Positions 44,475-53,563 of a stretch of DNA of 64,000 nt are shown here, piece by piece. Source of the DNA: Candidatus Schekmanbacteria bacterium (GTDB lineage Bacteria > CSSED10-310 > JACPHN01); assembly GCA_016188575.1 (NCBI GenBank), contig JACPHN010000086.1, positions 1-64,000 on the forward strand. The letters run 5' to 3'. Under the pieces are notes generated by a model, which saw nothing but the letters and a program-made list of their open reading frames with translations, did no database searches and was not told where the DNA came from. The position numbers and the translations under genes are program-made. Positions within the stretch are counted from its first letter, which is position 1. Every line of letters starts with the position of its first letter.

Positions 44475-46697
44475 CTACTCGTCTTCGCCTCCACCGCCCC
44501 GGCTGAAGACGGCCTCGCCGTCCCGGACGATTTCGAGCTGCAAGCCTTCCAGATTGCCGAGCTTGATGATCCCGCCGGTTGCGGGATCTCCGGTCAGCCG
44601 GCCGGAGAGATAGGCGGTGCCGTAGTCACCCTGCGTAATGACCGTCACGGTGCCGTCCACCTTGTCGAGGATCACCGAGCCACTGTCGAACGTACCGGCC
44701 TCGATTTGGCCTCCCCGGGCACGTTCGGCGAAGGTGTCGTAGCCTTCGTACGCCTGGTACGCGCGCCCGACCCAATCGCCAACGCCCGGCATGGACTGGA
44801 GCATGTCGAGCGAAAACTTGCCGAGGTACCAGGAGGCATCGTGCTGCTGGTACTGCCTGGTCAGCTCGTTCGCGGCGGGACCGACAAGACGGTCGTTCTT
44901 CACCGCGTCCCACATGCCGGACTCGGGGAAGATCGTGCTGAGCTGGGGAGAGGAGCCGGCGAAGCGCTGTCCGGTCAGACTGCGCTCGAGCTCTTCCGAC
45001 AGACCGACTTGCTCGGCGACCTGGCGCATCGCGTCAATATTTTGCGGCGAGGCGGCACCAACGAAACGCGCAAACGGGGTATTGTACCCTCCGCCCGGCG
45101 CGGCCTCGGCGATCAGTCCCGAGAGCGCCTCGGCCGCCTCGCCGCGATCATCGCGATCGCCGGACTCCACTCGCTTCTGGAACCAGTCGGTGACCGCCTT
45201 GGCGTCGTCGCCGCTCATCCATTTTTCGGTGCCGATGAAATCGGTCGGTGACTTTTCGCCGAGGGTGTCGGCAGCGCGGAATTCGACGTCCACCTGCCTG
45301 CCGTCGACGGTGAGGGAACCCTGGTCTTGATCCGCGCGTCCGGCGGCGAGCTCGCTTCGCGACAGGGGCTTGCCACTCGCCATGGCGGCCGCGAACAATT
45401 GCCCTTCGTCGCCACGAGTGTCACGACCGCCAAGCTGGCCGTCCAGGTGATGGCCGGACTCCTCGAGGATCGTCGCCATGAGCTCTTGCGGATCGTTTGC
45501 CAGCTTTTCGTTGACGAGGATAGTTCCGCCGTTTTCAGGGGAGTAAGCCCCGTGATTTCCACGCAGCGAAGCGTCATCGACCATACGGACGTTGGCAGGG
45601 ACGGGGAAGCTCCCATCCTTGGCCTGCTGCACGAGGGCGTCGAGCTTGTCATCGCTGAGCTTGTCGCCGAAGATTTGCTGAAGGATCTGGCGGAAGTTGC
45701 TCTCGTTCGTCTGCGCCATCGTCTGCATCCAGTCTTGCAGGCCGGACACGGTGTTGGCGAGAGCGGGGTTCTGAGCGGCGGCGCCGGGCGCGACGCCCCT
45801 GTTTTGGCCGGCAGCCTCCGCCTGGCCGGCTCCGAACATCCCGGCGGCCAGCGACGGGCTCGTAACGGGTCCACCGAGCGCCTGCTGCTGTTCCGCGGGG
45901 AGTTGGCTGAGGTTGGTAATCATCGCCTGACTTGGCGGCGGGGACTGGGGAGGGTTGCCCATGAGCGCTTCCGCACCCGTCAGGACAGTCGCCTTGGTGC
46001 CCGCGGGAATTCCCGAGAGGCGCGTCATTTCGGGCGGACTTGCCTGGACGTCCGCGAGAATGACATCGGGATTCGCTTTGAGGATGGCGGCGAGCTCGGC
46101 GGGCTGCTCGGGCCAGGTTCCGCCGTTCAGCCGCATGATCTTTTCGGAGTCGAGCGCCATGACGCGGGTCGGCTGGGGATTGCGACCGTGCAGGCCGGTC
46201 ACGCTCAGCACCATGTCGCCGCCGTCGGTGGTGGTAGCGAAGCGGGGATGGCCGACGCCGGGCTGGCCGTGGTAACTCGCCTTTTCCGAGTAACGGCCGG
46301 TGACGTTGGCTCCGTAAGCCTGGCTACCGCCGTACCAGAGGCTGTTGACGAGGTCGGCGCCACCGGCCTTGGCGCCCGACGTTTGTGTTGCCGCGGCCTT
46401 GTGCAGCGTTGTCGCGCCGCTGCGCAGATCCCCGGCGCGGAATCGCGGTCCCACGGGCATACCGCTGCCGTATGCCGGGGCCGCGGTAGGGGTCGCCGTC
46501 GCGGCCTTGAACAACTGGCGGATCGCGCCGCCTGAAGCGGTTCCCCCCCAATCGGTGAACCCTTGCCGGTTGGCGGAGCCGGCCTCGTTCACGGCGGGCT
46601 GCTCGGCCGGTGCCGGCTTGGCAACGGGCGCCGCTTCGTCCACGTGCTGGGGGTGAATGATGGGGGTGTTTGCGTCCGTCTTGCCGATCGTGCTCAT
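44475..46697 (-). CDS. Large protein with an EESGHHLD putative metalloprotease motif
   Basis: The product is 740 residues from the ATG at 46697 (GGAG eight bases upstream); no signal peptide or TM segment. The N-terminal 300 residues are low-complexity and Pro/Gln/Ala-rich. At about 385-450 there is VRMVDDASLRGNHGAYSPEN, then GGTILVNEKLANDP, ATILEESGHHLDGQLGGRDT and RGDEGQLFAAAMASGKPLS. The same string of motifs (a GTIYLS-type strand, then LLEEIGHxxDxQ and PGDEGAIFSALV) is known from large cyanobacterial proteins of unknown function. The His-His and Glu/Asp pattern suggests zinc binding, but it is not a standard HExxH. The last 150 residues are mostly helical, ending in an acidic GGGGEDE. Absence of a signal peptide with a Gly/acidic C-terminus would fit type I secretion (inference). 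Confidence 0.75.
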   Translation of the reverse strand: MSTIGKTDANTPIIHPQHVDEAAPVAKPAPAEQPAVNEAGSANRQGFTDWGGTASGGAIRQLFKAATATPTAAPAYGSGMPVGPRFRAGDLRSGATTLHKAAATQTSGAKAGGADLVNSLWYGGSQAYGANVTGRYSEKASYHGQPGVGHPRFATTTDGGDMVLSVTGLHGRNPQPTRVMALDSEKIMRLNGGTWPEQPAELAAILKANPDVILADVQASPPEMTRLSGIPAGTKATVLTGAEALMGNPPQSPPPSQAMITNLSQLPAEQQQALGGPVTSPSLAAGMFGAGQAEAAGQNRGVAPGAAAQNPALANTVSGLQDWMQTMAQTNESNFRQILQQIFGDKLSDDKLDALVQQAKDGSFPVPANVRMVDDASLRGNHGAYSPENGGTILVNEKLANDPQELMATILEESGHHLDGQLGGRDTRGDEGQLFAAAMASGKPLSRSELAAGRADQDQGSLTVDGRQVDVEFRAADTLGEKSPTDFIGTEKWMSGDDAKAVTDWFQKRVESGDRDDRGEAAEALSGLIAEAAPGGGYNTPFARFVGAASPQNIDAMRQVAEQVGLSEELERSLTGQRFAGSSPQLSTIFPESGMWDAVKNDRLVGPAANELTRQYQQHDASWYLGKFSLDMLQSMPGVGDWVGRAYQAYEGYDTFAERARGGQIEAGTFDSGSVILDKVDGTVTVITQGDYGTAYLSGRLTGDPATGGIIKLGNLEGLQLEIVRDGEAVFSRGGGGEDE

Positions 46698-47060
46698 CGT
46701 CGAGCTCCTGTATCCGGGTTGCCGGGGTGCGGTGGGCGGCGCCACCGGTAGGCCGTCACCTCACGAGCTGCAATAGACGTGCCAGTGGACTTTCCGGGGC
46801 GGAGCCGCAGCCAATCGCCCTGGACTCACGCCTCCTCCCCGCGGTCGCGTGCGCCGAACACACAAATGAAGAGACCAGGCGTTGCCGTCCCGCCCGATCG
46901 TGCCCCAGCGACCGCCCGCTCCGCGGCGCGGGCGTGACCTGCGAGAGCGAAACCGCCGCGGCGCGGTCCCGCACTCTAGCATCCGCAGATCACTGGCGCA
47001 CGACACGGTATCTGTTCCCTCCTCGCCTGTTTGGGCGAGGAGGGGCGAACAGTGACGGGC
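46698..47060. other. Intergenic region with a strong hairpin
   Basis: The 363-base gap lies between two minus-strand genes and must contain the promoter of the EESGHHLD gene. Apart from the hairpin at 47017-47044, nothing was recognised. Confidence 0.4.
47017..47044 (-). terminator. Hairpin after the 47061-48473 gene
   Basis: CCCTCCTCGCC (47017-47027) pairs perfectly with GGCGAGGAGGG (47034-47044) around a 6-base loop, 17 bases after the stop codon at 47061. The 11-bp GC-rich stem is a strong transcription-ending candidate although no T-tract follows on the minus strand. Confidence 0.5.
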
Positions 47061-48473
47061 TTACGAAAGTATCTGATCCATGCGCAAGAAGTCGAGGATC
47101 ACCCAGAAATTGCACCCCATGCATCCGACCGGCCACGCAGAGCTGCGGGATTCGACGTGCAGGTCGCTCGCGATGAGCACGTCGTGATCCATGACGCCAT
47201 GCGCAGGATTGACCATGAGCAATCTATTGAATCGCAGCATCTTGATGATCCGTTGCTGATGGAGGTCAGCCAGGGCGCGGTCAGCGGCGTTAGCAGCGCG
47301 CCGCAGCCCTGCGTACCACTCCACCGACGCGTCGAGGAACAGGTAGATCGACGACAGGTAGGGATTCAGCTTGCCGCCGTACCACGGCTCGTAGGCGCCG
47401 AGAGACTGGCCGTTGAGGTGCAGATCCTGCCAGTAGCCGTGGGTCTCCAGGTAGTCGAAGGTGGAGTCGACGCGCTCCTTGAACAGCTCCCGCAGTGCGT
47501 GTTGCGACGGCGTCAGGGCGGGCACGCGATAGGCCTGGCCGAGCGAGCCGAGAAGCTGCGGCAGCTCCCAAATGTAGATGCCGCCGCCGGCGCTTTCGTA
47601 ATGGCCCGTGCTCTGGTTCCAGGCGCCCTCCTGGATAAGATTGATGACCGCGACGCCGAGCAGATCGTAGGCGGGCGACGAGGTTGCGTCGGCCAGGAGC
47701 ATGTCATACTTGGCGACCTGAGACCCCAGGACGGTAAGGCTGTAGTCCAGACCTGTCCCGGCGATGGCCTCCTCGACTTTCTCCGGCGCCACGATAACGG
47801 CAAGGCTCACCGCCGCTGCGAGCGTAGCGATGGTCTTTTTCGCCACGACGCGCGTGATGAACGGACCGGTGTAATGCTCTGCGCCTTCGATGAGAACGGG
47901 CATTCCGGTCACCGCCGCGAAGAAGAGGTCGGGATCCTCGAACAGCGCGGCAACGGTGGCCGATGCTTCGGCGGCAAGCGTCTGCTTCAGGGCAATGACG
48001 AGGTCCTGGGGCGTGCCGGACGCTGGGTTCCAGTTGTTCAGCACGGCCTTCGTGGCCGCCGCGGCGGATCCGATCGCCGCCTTCTCGGCGAGATCGCGCA
48101 GGAGTTGCAGCTCGTGCTCGACGGCGAGGTCGGCGATGGTGGTGTTTCGCTCGCCGCCGAGCCGGTAGAGAGCAGCGACGGGCGCATAGGGGCCGTCGCC
48201 GCCGTCAGGCGTGAAGACGTGTTTTGCCACGTTCCAACCGGCGCCGTCCGCCTCCCAGTAGGAGCCTTCCATGAACGGATCGAGCGCGTCATCCTCGTCG
48301 ATGAGCGTGTCGACCAGCGGCATGAGCCAGCCGCGAAACTCGTCCATGGGGTTGGCGCGCACCAGGCGCGGGAGGCGCGTGCCTGCGGCGGAGAGAACGG
48401 GGGCAGTGGCCACGGACGTGCCGAGCAGCATGGCCAGGGAGAGGGTGCCGTACCGTAGCTGCGTGGAGGTCAT
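47061..48473 (-). CDS. Exported protein of unknown function
   Basis: The product is 470 residues from the ATG at 48473 with GGAG eight bases upstream. A signal peptide is present (RYGTLSLAMLLGTSVATAPV with SAAG). The mature protein is mainly alpha-helical with Trp- and Tyr-rich segments (GGGIYIWELPQLLGSLGQAY, THGYWQDLHLNGQSLGAYEP, SSIYLFLDASVEWYAG), a pattern seen in alpha/alpha-toroid or periplasmic helical-repeat proteins. A central stretch (KKTIATLAAAVSLAVIVAPE) could be a TM helix. No family is recognised. It has its own terminator-like hairpin and a 465-base upstream gap, so it is probably monocistronic. Confidence 0.75.
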   Translation of the reverse strand: MTSTQLRYGTLSLAMLLGTSVATAPVLSAAGTRLPRLVRANPMDEFRGWLMPLVDTLIDEDDALDPFMEGSYWEADGAGWNVAKHVFTPDGGDGPYAPVAALYRLGGERNTTIADLAVEHELQLLRDLAEKAAIGSAAAATKAVLNNWNPASGTPQDLVIALKQTLAAEASATVAALFEDPDLFFAAVTGMPVLIEGAEHYTGPFITRVVAKKTIATLAAAVSLAVIVAPEKVEEAIAGTGLDYSLTVLGSQVAKYDMLLADATSSPAYDLLGVAVINLIQEGAWNQSTGHYESAGGGIYIWELPQLLGSLGQAYRVPALTPSQHALRELFKERVDSTFDYLETHGYWQDLHLNGQSLGAYEPWYGGKLNPYLSSIYLFLDASVEWYAGLRRAANAADRALADLHQQRIIKMLRFNRLLMVNPAHGVMDHDVLIASDLHVESRSSAWPVGCMGCNFWVILDFLRMDQILS

Positions 48474-48938
48474 TGTCAGTCTCCTCAGTGGGGTGAAGTA
48501 TTGGGTAAGGCGGCGCCGGGGAGCGCACCGCGGGATGCGGCCACTGGAGGAGCAAGGTGCATGCCAGGAGCGGAAGCCGCCGGGGCTGGAGTCGAAGCGG
48601 TTTTTTCCCCGGATTTCGGCGGCGCTGGGCGGGGCCGTGACGCCTCATGGCGTCGTAGTGACGGATTTCGCTCCCGGTCGCGACATGCCACGCGGGGCCA
48701 AGCACCGCTTGCCCTGAATTCACCGCCGCCTCGACGTCGACACCACCGCGCCCACGCCCTCCCCCCCGCGGCGGGCGCGGCGAGGTGGGGGTCTTCATGA
48801 TGCGCTTTCCGCGCAGCTTGCCGTCCCACAGGCAGTGGACTCAGGTCGCGACCTCCCAGTTGCAATGTCCGGGCGCATCTGCCAAACTGTGTTCGCCGCG
48901 AATGCGGTCCTCTGGTTCGGTGGCTACCCGAGTCTTCT
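48474..48938. other. Intergenic region between divergent genes
   Basis: These 465 bases separate the exported protein (minus) from the envelope operon (plus). The sequence is GC-rich throughout; no promoter with good hexamers, no small ORF and no repeat was recognised. Confidence 0.4.
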
Positions 48939-49889
48939 ATGAGCGAACACTTCCTGGTTACGGGCGTTGCGGGCTTCATCGGCTCTCAGCTCGCCGAGGC
49001 CCTCATCGCAAAAGGCGGGCGCGTCACGGGTGTGGACTGCTTTACGGACTACTACGCGCGCGCGATCAAGGAAGCGAATCTCGCCGTGCTGCTGCGAAGC
49101 ACCAGTTTCGAGCTCCTCGAAGGTGACGTGGCGGAGCTCGCGCTCGACCCACTCGTGCAGAGATCGCGCGCCGTGTTCCACCTGGCTGCGCAAGCGGGCG
49201 TGCGCGCGAGCTGGGGCACGGAATTCTCGTGCTACACGCATCATAACGTGCTCGCTACCCAACACGTCCTCGAGGCGTGCAAGCAGGCCGCGGCGCTTCA
49301 TCGCCTGGTCATCGCCTCCTCCTCTTCCGTCTATGGCGATGCGGAACGCTTGCCGGTCCGTGAAGATCATCCGACGCGGCCGATTTCCCCCTATGGCGTC
49401 ACCAAGCTCGCCTGCGAGCATCTCGCGCGCCTCTACTTTCAGGCGTTTGGCGTCCCCGTCGTTTGCCTGCGCTATTTCACGGTGTACGGCCCGAGGCAAC
49501 GGCCGGACATGGCCTTCTCCAAGTTCATCCGCGCGCTGCACGAGGATCTCCCGCTGCCGGTATTCGGCGATGGGGATCAAACGCGGGACTTTACGTTCGT
49601 GACGGATGCGATTGCCGCTACCGTGAGCGCGGCGGAGCGGGGGCGCCCGGGGACCGTGTACAATATCGGCGGCGGAAGCCGCGTCTCGCTTCGCCGAGTC
49701 ATCGAGACGCTCGCGGGCATCGCCGGCCGGGTCGCCAACGTGGAGCGGCGCGACCGGCAGCGGGGAGACGTTCGCCACACCTACGCCGACTGCGCTTTGG
49801 CGCGCGAGGAGCTAGCCTACTCGCCCGCCGTTACTGTTGAGGAGGGACTCTCCCGCCAGGTCGCCTGGTTTCGCAGCACCGGGCGGTGA
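48939..49889 (+). CDS. NAD-dependent epimerase/dehydratase (nucleotide-sugar type)
   Basis: The product is 316 residues of the extended SDR family: FLVTGVAGFIGSQLAEALIA (NAD-binding GxxGxxG) at 5-24, the catalytic region IASSSSVYGDAERLPV, Tyr-xxx-Lys in SPYGVTKLACEHLARLYF, then LRYFTVYGPRQRPDM and DFTFVTDAIAATV. Closest in style to UDP-glucuronate/UDP-glucose 4-epimerases. It opens an operon of envelope genes (the next start is 47 bases after its stop) and probably provides a sugar nucleotide to the two glycosyltransferases that follow. The exact substrate cannot be read from sequence. Confidence 0.92.
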   Translation: MSEHFLVTGVAGFIGSQLAEALIAKGGRVTGVDCFTDYYARAIKEANLAVLLRSTSFELLEGDVAELALDPLVQRSRAVFHLAAQAGVRASWGTEFSCYTHHNVLATQHVLEACKQAAALHRLVIASSSSVYGDAERLPVREDHPTRPISPYGVTKLACEHLARLYFQAFGVPVVCLRYFTVYGPRQRPDMAFSKFIRALHEDLPLPVFGDGDQTRDFTFVTDAIAATVSAAERGRPGTVYNIGGGSRVSLRRVIETLAGIAGRVANVERRDRQRGDVRHTYADCALAREELAYSPAVTVEEGLSRQVAWFRSTGR

Positions 49890-49935
49890 CGTTCCAAGGA
49901 TTCATCCCACGGTATCGAAACACAGGAGCTCGCCC

Positions 49936-50160
49936 ATGGCACTCGACGCGGATCTGCTGGAAATCCTCCGCTGCCCGGAATCGAAGGAGCGGCTGATCTA
50001 CTTCCTGGAGGAGAACGTCCTCTTTTGTCCTGCTTCCCGCCTGAAATACCCGATCCGCGACGACATTCCGGTCATGCTGATCAGCGAAGCCGAACGAGTC
50101 ACGCCGGAGGCGGCGGACGCCCTGGTCGCTCAGGCGCGCGAAAGAGGGTTGTGGCAGTAG
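49936..50160 (+). CDS. Trm112-family protein lacking half of the zinc cysteines
   Basis: The product is 74 residues from the ATG at 49936 with AGGAG seven bases upstream. The Trm112 pattern is clear: LLEILRCPESKERLIYF, then VLFCPASRLKYPIRDDIPVM. In the canonical motif each Cys pair is CPxC and CxxC; here the second Cys of each pair is Ser or another residue (CPES and CPAS), so zinc binding is probably lost. Bacterial Trm112-like proteins are small partner proteins of methyltransferases or sit in lipopolysaccharide gene sets. It lies between the epimerase and the first glycosyltransferase. Confidence 0.88.
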   Translation: MALDADLLEILRCPESKERLIYFLEENVLFCPASRLKYPIRDDIPVMLISEAERVTPEAADALVAQARERGLWQ

Positions 50161-50183
50161 GTGCCGGCAGCCGGCCCGGCCCC

Positions 50184-51323
50184 ATGGCCGTCCTGCAGCT
50201 CGATACGGAGCGCGGGTTTCGGGGCGGCGAACGCCAGATCCTGCTGCTGGCGCAAGGCCTGGCGGCAGGTGGGGTCTACCACCCGGTCATCGGTGCTCCC
50301 GCGCGAAGCGAGCTCCTGCGCAGAGCGCAGGAGGCGGGCCTTGAAGCGGTCTCCATCCCCTTCCGGGGATCGTTCGGGATCGCTTCGCTGCGCGCGATCA
50401 TCCGCGTTGCCGCCGATCGGGGCGTGAAGATCATTCACGCGCACACGGCTCATGCGGTGCTGCCCGCGACCGTCGCCGCGTGGTGGTTACGGCGATGGGG
50501 ATCGCGGCAGCTCCCCCGAGTCGTGATCCATCGCCGCGTCGATTTCCCGATCCGCGCGTGGCTGTCGCGGCGGCTGAAGTATCGGTTGGGCATCGCCGCT
50601 TTCATCGCGATCAGCTCCGCAGTCAAGCGCGTACTGCTCGAGGCCGGTGTGCCCGAGGCGCGCGTTCATCTCGTGCCTTCAGGAGTTCCGCCGCTGGCGC
50701 CTCCGGCGGCCGCTGCGGAAGACGCCCGCGCGCCGCAGGGTGACGGGTGCCTGCGCGTCGTGTGCGTTGCGCACCTCGCACCCCACAAGGGGCACGAAAT
50801 TCTCCTCAGGGCCATGTCCCGCGTCATCGCTGCGCTCCCCGAGGCGTCCCTGACTCTCGTCGGGCATGGTGAGCTCGAAGGCGAGCTTCGCGCTCTCGCC
50901 GCGGCTCTTCATCTGGACGACCGCTGCATTTTCCTCGGGTTCCGCAACGATGTCGCGGCGCTTCTTCCCCATTTCGACGTCTTCGCGATGCCATCTCTGC
51001 TCGAGGGTCTGAATACGTCGGTTCTCGACGCCATGTCTGCCGGGCTTGCGGTCGTCGCCAGCCGGACCGGGGGGCTGCCCGACGCGGTCGCCGACGGCGA
51101 GACCGGCCTGCTCGTGCCCCCGGGGGATGCGGCCGCGCTCGCCGATGCACTGCTCACACTCCTGCGCTCGTCGGACCTGCGGCGGCGTCTCGGCGAAGCA
51201 GGCCGCTTCCGCGCCACGCAGCAGTTCTCCGACAGCGCCATGGTGCGCGGAGTCAGCGCCGTTTACGGGGCCGTCCTCGCCGGCGTCGAGGACGGAGGTC
51301 GGGCTGCGGAGGCTTTGGGGTGA
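50184..51323 (+). CDS. GT4 glycosyltransferase
   Basis: The product is 379 residues from the ATG at 50184, where the domain starts at once with VLQLDTERGFRGGERQILLL. Earlier in-frame GTG codons overlap the Trm112-like gene. The N-terminal acceptor half holds IIHAHTAHAVLPATVAAWWL; the C-terminal nucleotide-sugar half carries RVVCVAHLAPHKGHEILLRA, LVGHGELEGELRALA and the family-4 motif SLLEGLNTSVLDAMSAGLAV, followed by SRTGGLPDAVADGETG. It would use an activated sugar to extend a surface glycan. Its stop overlaps the next GTG start. Confidence 0.92.
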   Translation: MAVLQLDTERGFRGGERQILLLAQGLAAGGVYHPVIGAPARSELLRRAQEAGLEAVSIPFRGSFGIASLRAIIRVAADRGVKIIHAHTAHAVLPATVAAWWLRRWGSRQLPRVVIHRRVDFPIRAWLSRRLKYRLGIAAFIAISSAVKRVLLEAGVPEARVHLVPSGVPPLAPPAAAAEDARAPQGDGCLRVVCVAHLAPHKGHEILLRAMSRVIAALPEASLTLVGHGELEGELRALAAALHLDDRCIFLGFRNDVAALLPHFDVFAMPSLLEGLNTSVLDAMSAGLAVVASRTGGLPDAVADGETGLLVPPGDAAALADALLTLLRSSDLRRRLGEAGRFRATQQFSDSAMVRGVSAVYGAVLAGVEDGGRAAEALG

Positions 51324-52498
51324 GCTGCAGCGCGGGATCGGTCCCGGTCGTGCACGTGCTGAGTTGGCTTCCGGTCGGCGGCGTCGAGCGCCAACTGATC
51401 GAGGTGCTGACCCGTTTCGACCGCGACCGATATGCGCCGCAGATCTGCTGCATTCGCGAGCGGGGCGAGCTTGCCGACGAGGCGGAGGCGCGCGGGCTGC
51501 CGGTCTTCGTCGTGCCGCAGCGGGCGCGCTTTCACCCGATCACGCTGCCCCGGTTGGCTCGCCACTTCTCCCGGGCACGCGCTGCGGTGATGCACGCTCA
51601 CATGTACCGCGCGGGCGCCACCGGGTCGGTCGCCGCGTGGCTGGCGCGGGTTCCCGTACGCGTGTGCACGGTCCACACCGTGAGGGGTTGGGATTCGCCG
51701 CATCAGGTGCGCACCGAGCGCCGCCTGCAGCGCCTCAAGGACGCGTTCATCGCCGTCTCGGACGCGGTCAGAGCGGATTTCGTCGAGCGCGTCGGGATTT
51801 CCGAATCCCGCGTCGAGGTCATCCGCAACGGCATTGATTCCAAGGATCTGCGCGCCCGCGCCGAGCTGGCGCGCTCGACCGCAACGGCGGCGGCTACTGT
51901 GCGCAACCGGCTCGGCTTGCCGAGCGATCGCGCGATCATCGGCGCCATCGGTCGGCTCGTTCCGGACAAGGCGCACGACGTTCTGCTTCGCGCCTTCGCG
52001 CTGCTGGCCGGCCGTTTCCCGGACGTCGACGTGGCGATCGCCGGTGAAGGCCCGCTGCGGCCAGAGCTGACCGCGCTCGCCCGCGAGCTCGGACTCGAGC
52101 GGCGCATCCACCTGCTCGGCACGGTCACGGAAATTCCCGAGTTTCTCGGTCAGCTCGCCTTCGTGGCCCAGCCGTCGAGACGGGAAGGGTTCAGTCTTGG
52201 GATTATCGAGGCGCTGGCCACCGGCAATCCGGTGGTGACGACCGACGTCGGTGGGAACCGGGAGGCCGTTCAGCATGGATATACCGGTCTGCTCGTGCCG
52301 CCGGACGACGCCGAGGCGCTGGCCGATGCCTTGACCCGGCTCCTCGGTGACGAAGCCCTGCGACGGCGCATGGGGGCGGCAGCCGCAAGCACCGGCGAGC
52401 ACTTCGACATCGCTCACACGGTGGACGCGCTGCAGTCTCTCTACGATCGGCTCCTGGCGACGCGAGCGCCAAACGCGCCGCGCCTCCGGCAACCCTGA
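51320..52498 (+). CDS. GT4 glycosyltransferase
   Basis: The product is 392 residues from a GTG that overlaps the preceding stop (GTGA), so the two are translationally coupled. Features: VLSWLPVGGVERQLIEVLTR (acceptor loop), HAHMYRAGATGS, CTVHTVRGWDSPHQ, VIRNGIDSKDL, then IGAIGRLVPDKAHDVLLRAF, IAGEGPLRPEL and the EX7E region SRREGFSLGIIEALATGNPV, where both Glu are present. Acts with the previous enzyme in the same glycan pathway (inference from coupling). A second enzyme of similar fold but different acceptor loop suggests two successive transfers. Confidence 0.92.
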   Translation: MSCSAGSVPVVHVLSWLPVGGVERQLIEVLTRFDRDRYAPQICCIRERGELADEAEARGLPVFVVPQRARFHPITLPRLARHFSRARAAVMHAHMYRAGATGSVAAWLARVPVRVCTVHTVRGWDSPHQVRTERRLQRLKDAFIAVSDAVRADFVERVGISESRVEVIRNGIDSKDLRARAELARSTATAAATVRNRLGLPSDRAIIGAIGRLVPDKAHDVLLRAFALLAGRFPDVDVAIAGEGPLRPELTALARELGLERRIHLLGTVTEIPEFLGQLAFVAQPSRREGFSLGIIEALATGNPVVTTDVGGNREAVQHGYTGLLVPPDDAEALADALTRLLGDEALRRRMGAAAASTGEHFDIAHTVDALQSLYDRLLATRAPNAPRLRQP

Positions 52499-52501
52499 GC
52501 G

Positions 52502-53563
52502 GTGGCGGCTGTGCGGCGCCCGCTGACACATCTTCTGGGCCTGGGAGCTATCTGGTGTCTCGGCCTTTTCGCGGCGCCGGCGGCGGCGCCAGCGGCGGCC
52601 CCGGCCGCTGCGGACCATGAAGCGGACCCACCGCTTCGCGTCCTCTTTCTCGGCAACAGCTACACGGCTGTCAACGACCTCCCCGGAACCTTCGCGGCGC
52701 TGGCCAGCGCCGCCGGCATGCCCGCGCCATACGTTCGGTCCCGGGCTCCGGGCAGCTATACTCTTGCACTCCATGCGGCCGATACGCAATCGCTGTCGCT
52801 GGTCGCGTCGGGTGCCGGCGACGGCCCTTGGGACTTCGTGGTCCTGCAAGAACAGAGCCTGATCCCGGCGTTGTCCGCATACGTGAGCGAGTTTCGCGAG
52901 GGCGTCGCCAAGCTCGACGGCGCCATTCGACAGCACAATCCCAAAGCGGTGACCGTGCTGTTCGAGACATGGGCACGGCATGCCGACTGGCCCGACTACG
53001 CCGAGGGTGACCTGGGCGGATCCCGCACGGCGATGCAAAACCTGCTGCACGCGGCCTATTTCTCGACCGCTTTTGTCGACCTCGTGCCCGCGCCGGCGAC
53101 CCCCGTGCCACCGCCCGGGCGCGTTCGCGTCGCCGCGGTCGGCGATGCCTGGGAGCGCAGCTACACGCTGGCCCCCAGCTTTCGCCTGCACGCTTCCGAC
53201 AACTCGCATCCGAACACCGCCGGCACCTACCTGGCGGCCCTGGAAATCTTCTGCACGCTGTATGATCAACCGGCGGCAGGACTTCCAGATCTGGGCATGG
53301 TGCCAGCGGCGGACGCCACGCGGCTCCAGGCAGTTGCCGACCAGATCACCTCATCCGCCGGGCCGGCGCCGCTTTGCATCACCGCGGCGCTGTCTGCTTT
53401 CACCGCCCTCCTCGCGCCCGCCGGTGCTCTGAGCCGGCGCGCTACCGCTCTCCAGGAAGGCCCCCACCATGAGCATGAAGGACGTTCTTTCAAGCCAGCT
53501 CGCACAGAGTCTGGCATACCACTTCATCCGCGCCTACACGCTGACCCTCCGCCTGCGGATTGA
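52502..53563 (+). CDS. SGNH-hydrolase-like exported protein
   Basis: The product is 353 residues from a GTG at 52502, three bases after the previous stop. A signal-like helix (LLGLGAIWCLGLFAAPAAAP) leads to an Ala-Pro linker. The SGNH pattern follows: block I LRVLFLGNSYTAVNDLPGTF at about 46-65 (nucleophile Ser in GNSY), GPWDFVVLQEQSLIP, FETWARHADWPDY and block V SDNSHPNTAGTYLAAL with the catalytic Asp-xx-His arrangement. Such enzymes often de-acylate or modify glycans. The last 30 codons overlap the start of the next gene by 95 bases, so the true end may be less constrained; the catalytic core is unaffected. Confidence 0.83.
   Translation: MAAVRRPLTHLLGLGAIWCLGLFAAPAAAPAAAPAAADHEADPPLRVLFLGNSYTAVNDLPGTFAALASAAGMPAPYVRSRAPGSYTLALHAADTQSLSLVASGAGDGPWDFVVLQEQSLIPALSAYVSEFREGVAKLDGAIRQHNPKAVTVLFETWARHADWPDYAEGDLGGSRTAMQNLLHAAYFSTAFVDLVPAPATPVPPPGRVRVAAVGDAWERSYTLAPSFRLHASDNSHPNTAGTYLAALEIFCTLYDQPAAGLPDLGMVPAADATRLQAVADQITSSAGPAPLCITAALSAFTALLAPAGALSRRATALQEGPHHEHEGRSFKPARTESGIPLHPRLHADPPPAD

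Noticed and set aside
45327-46535. 402-codon plus-strand frame
   Set aside because: Antisense to the EESGHHLD protein; no domain.
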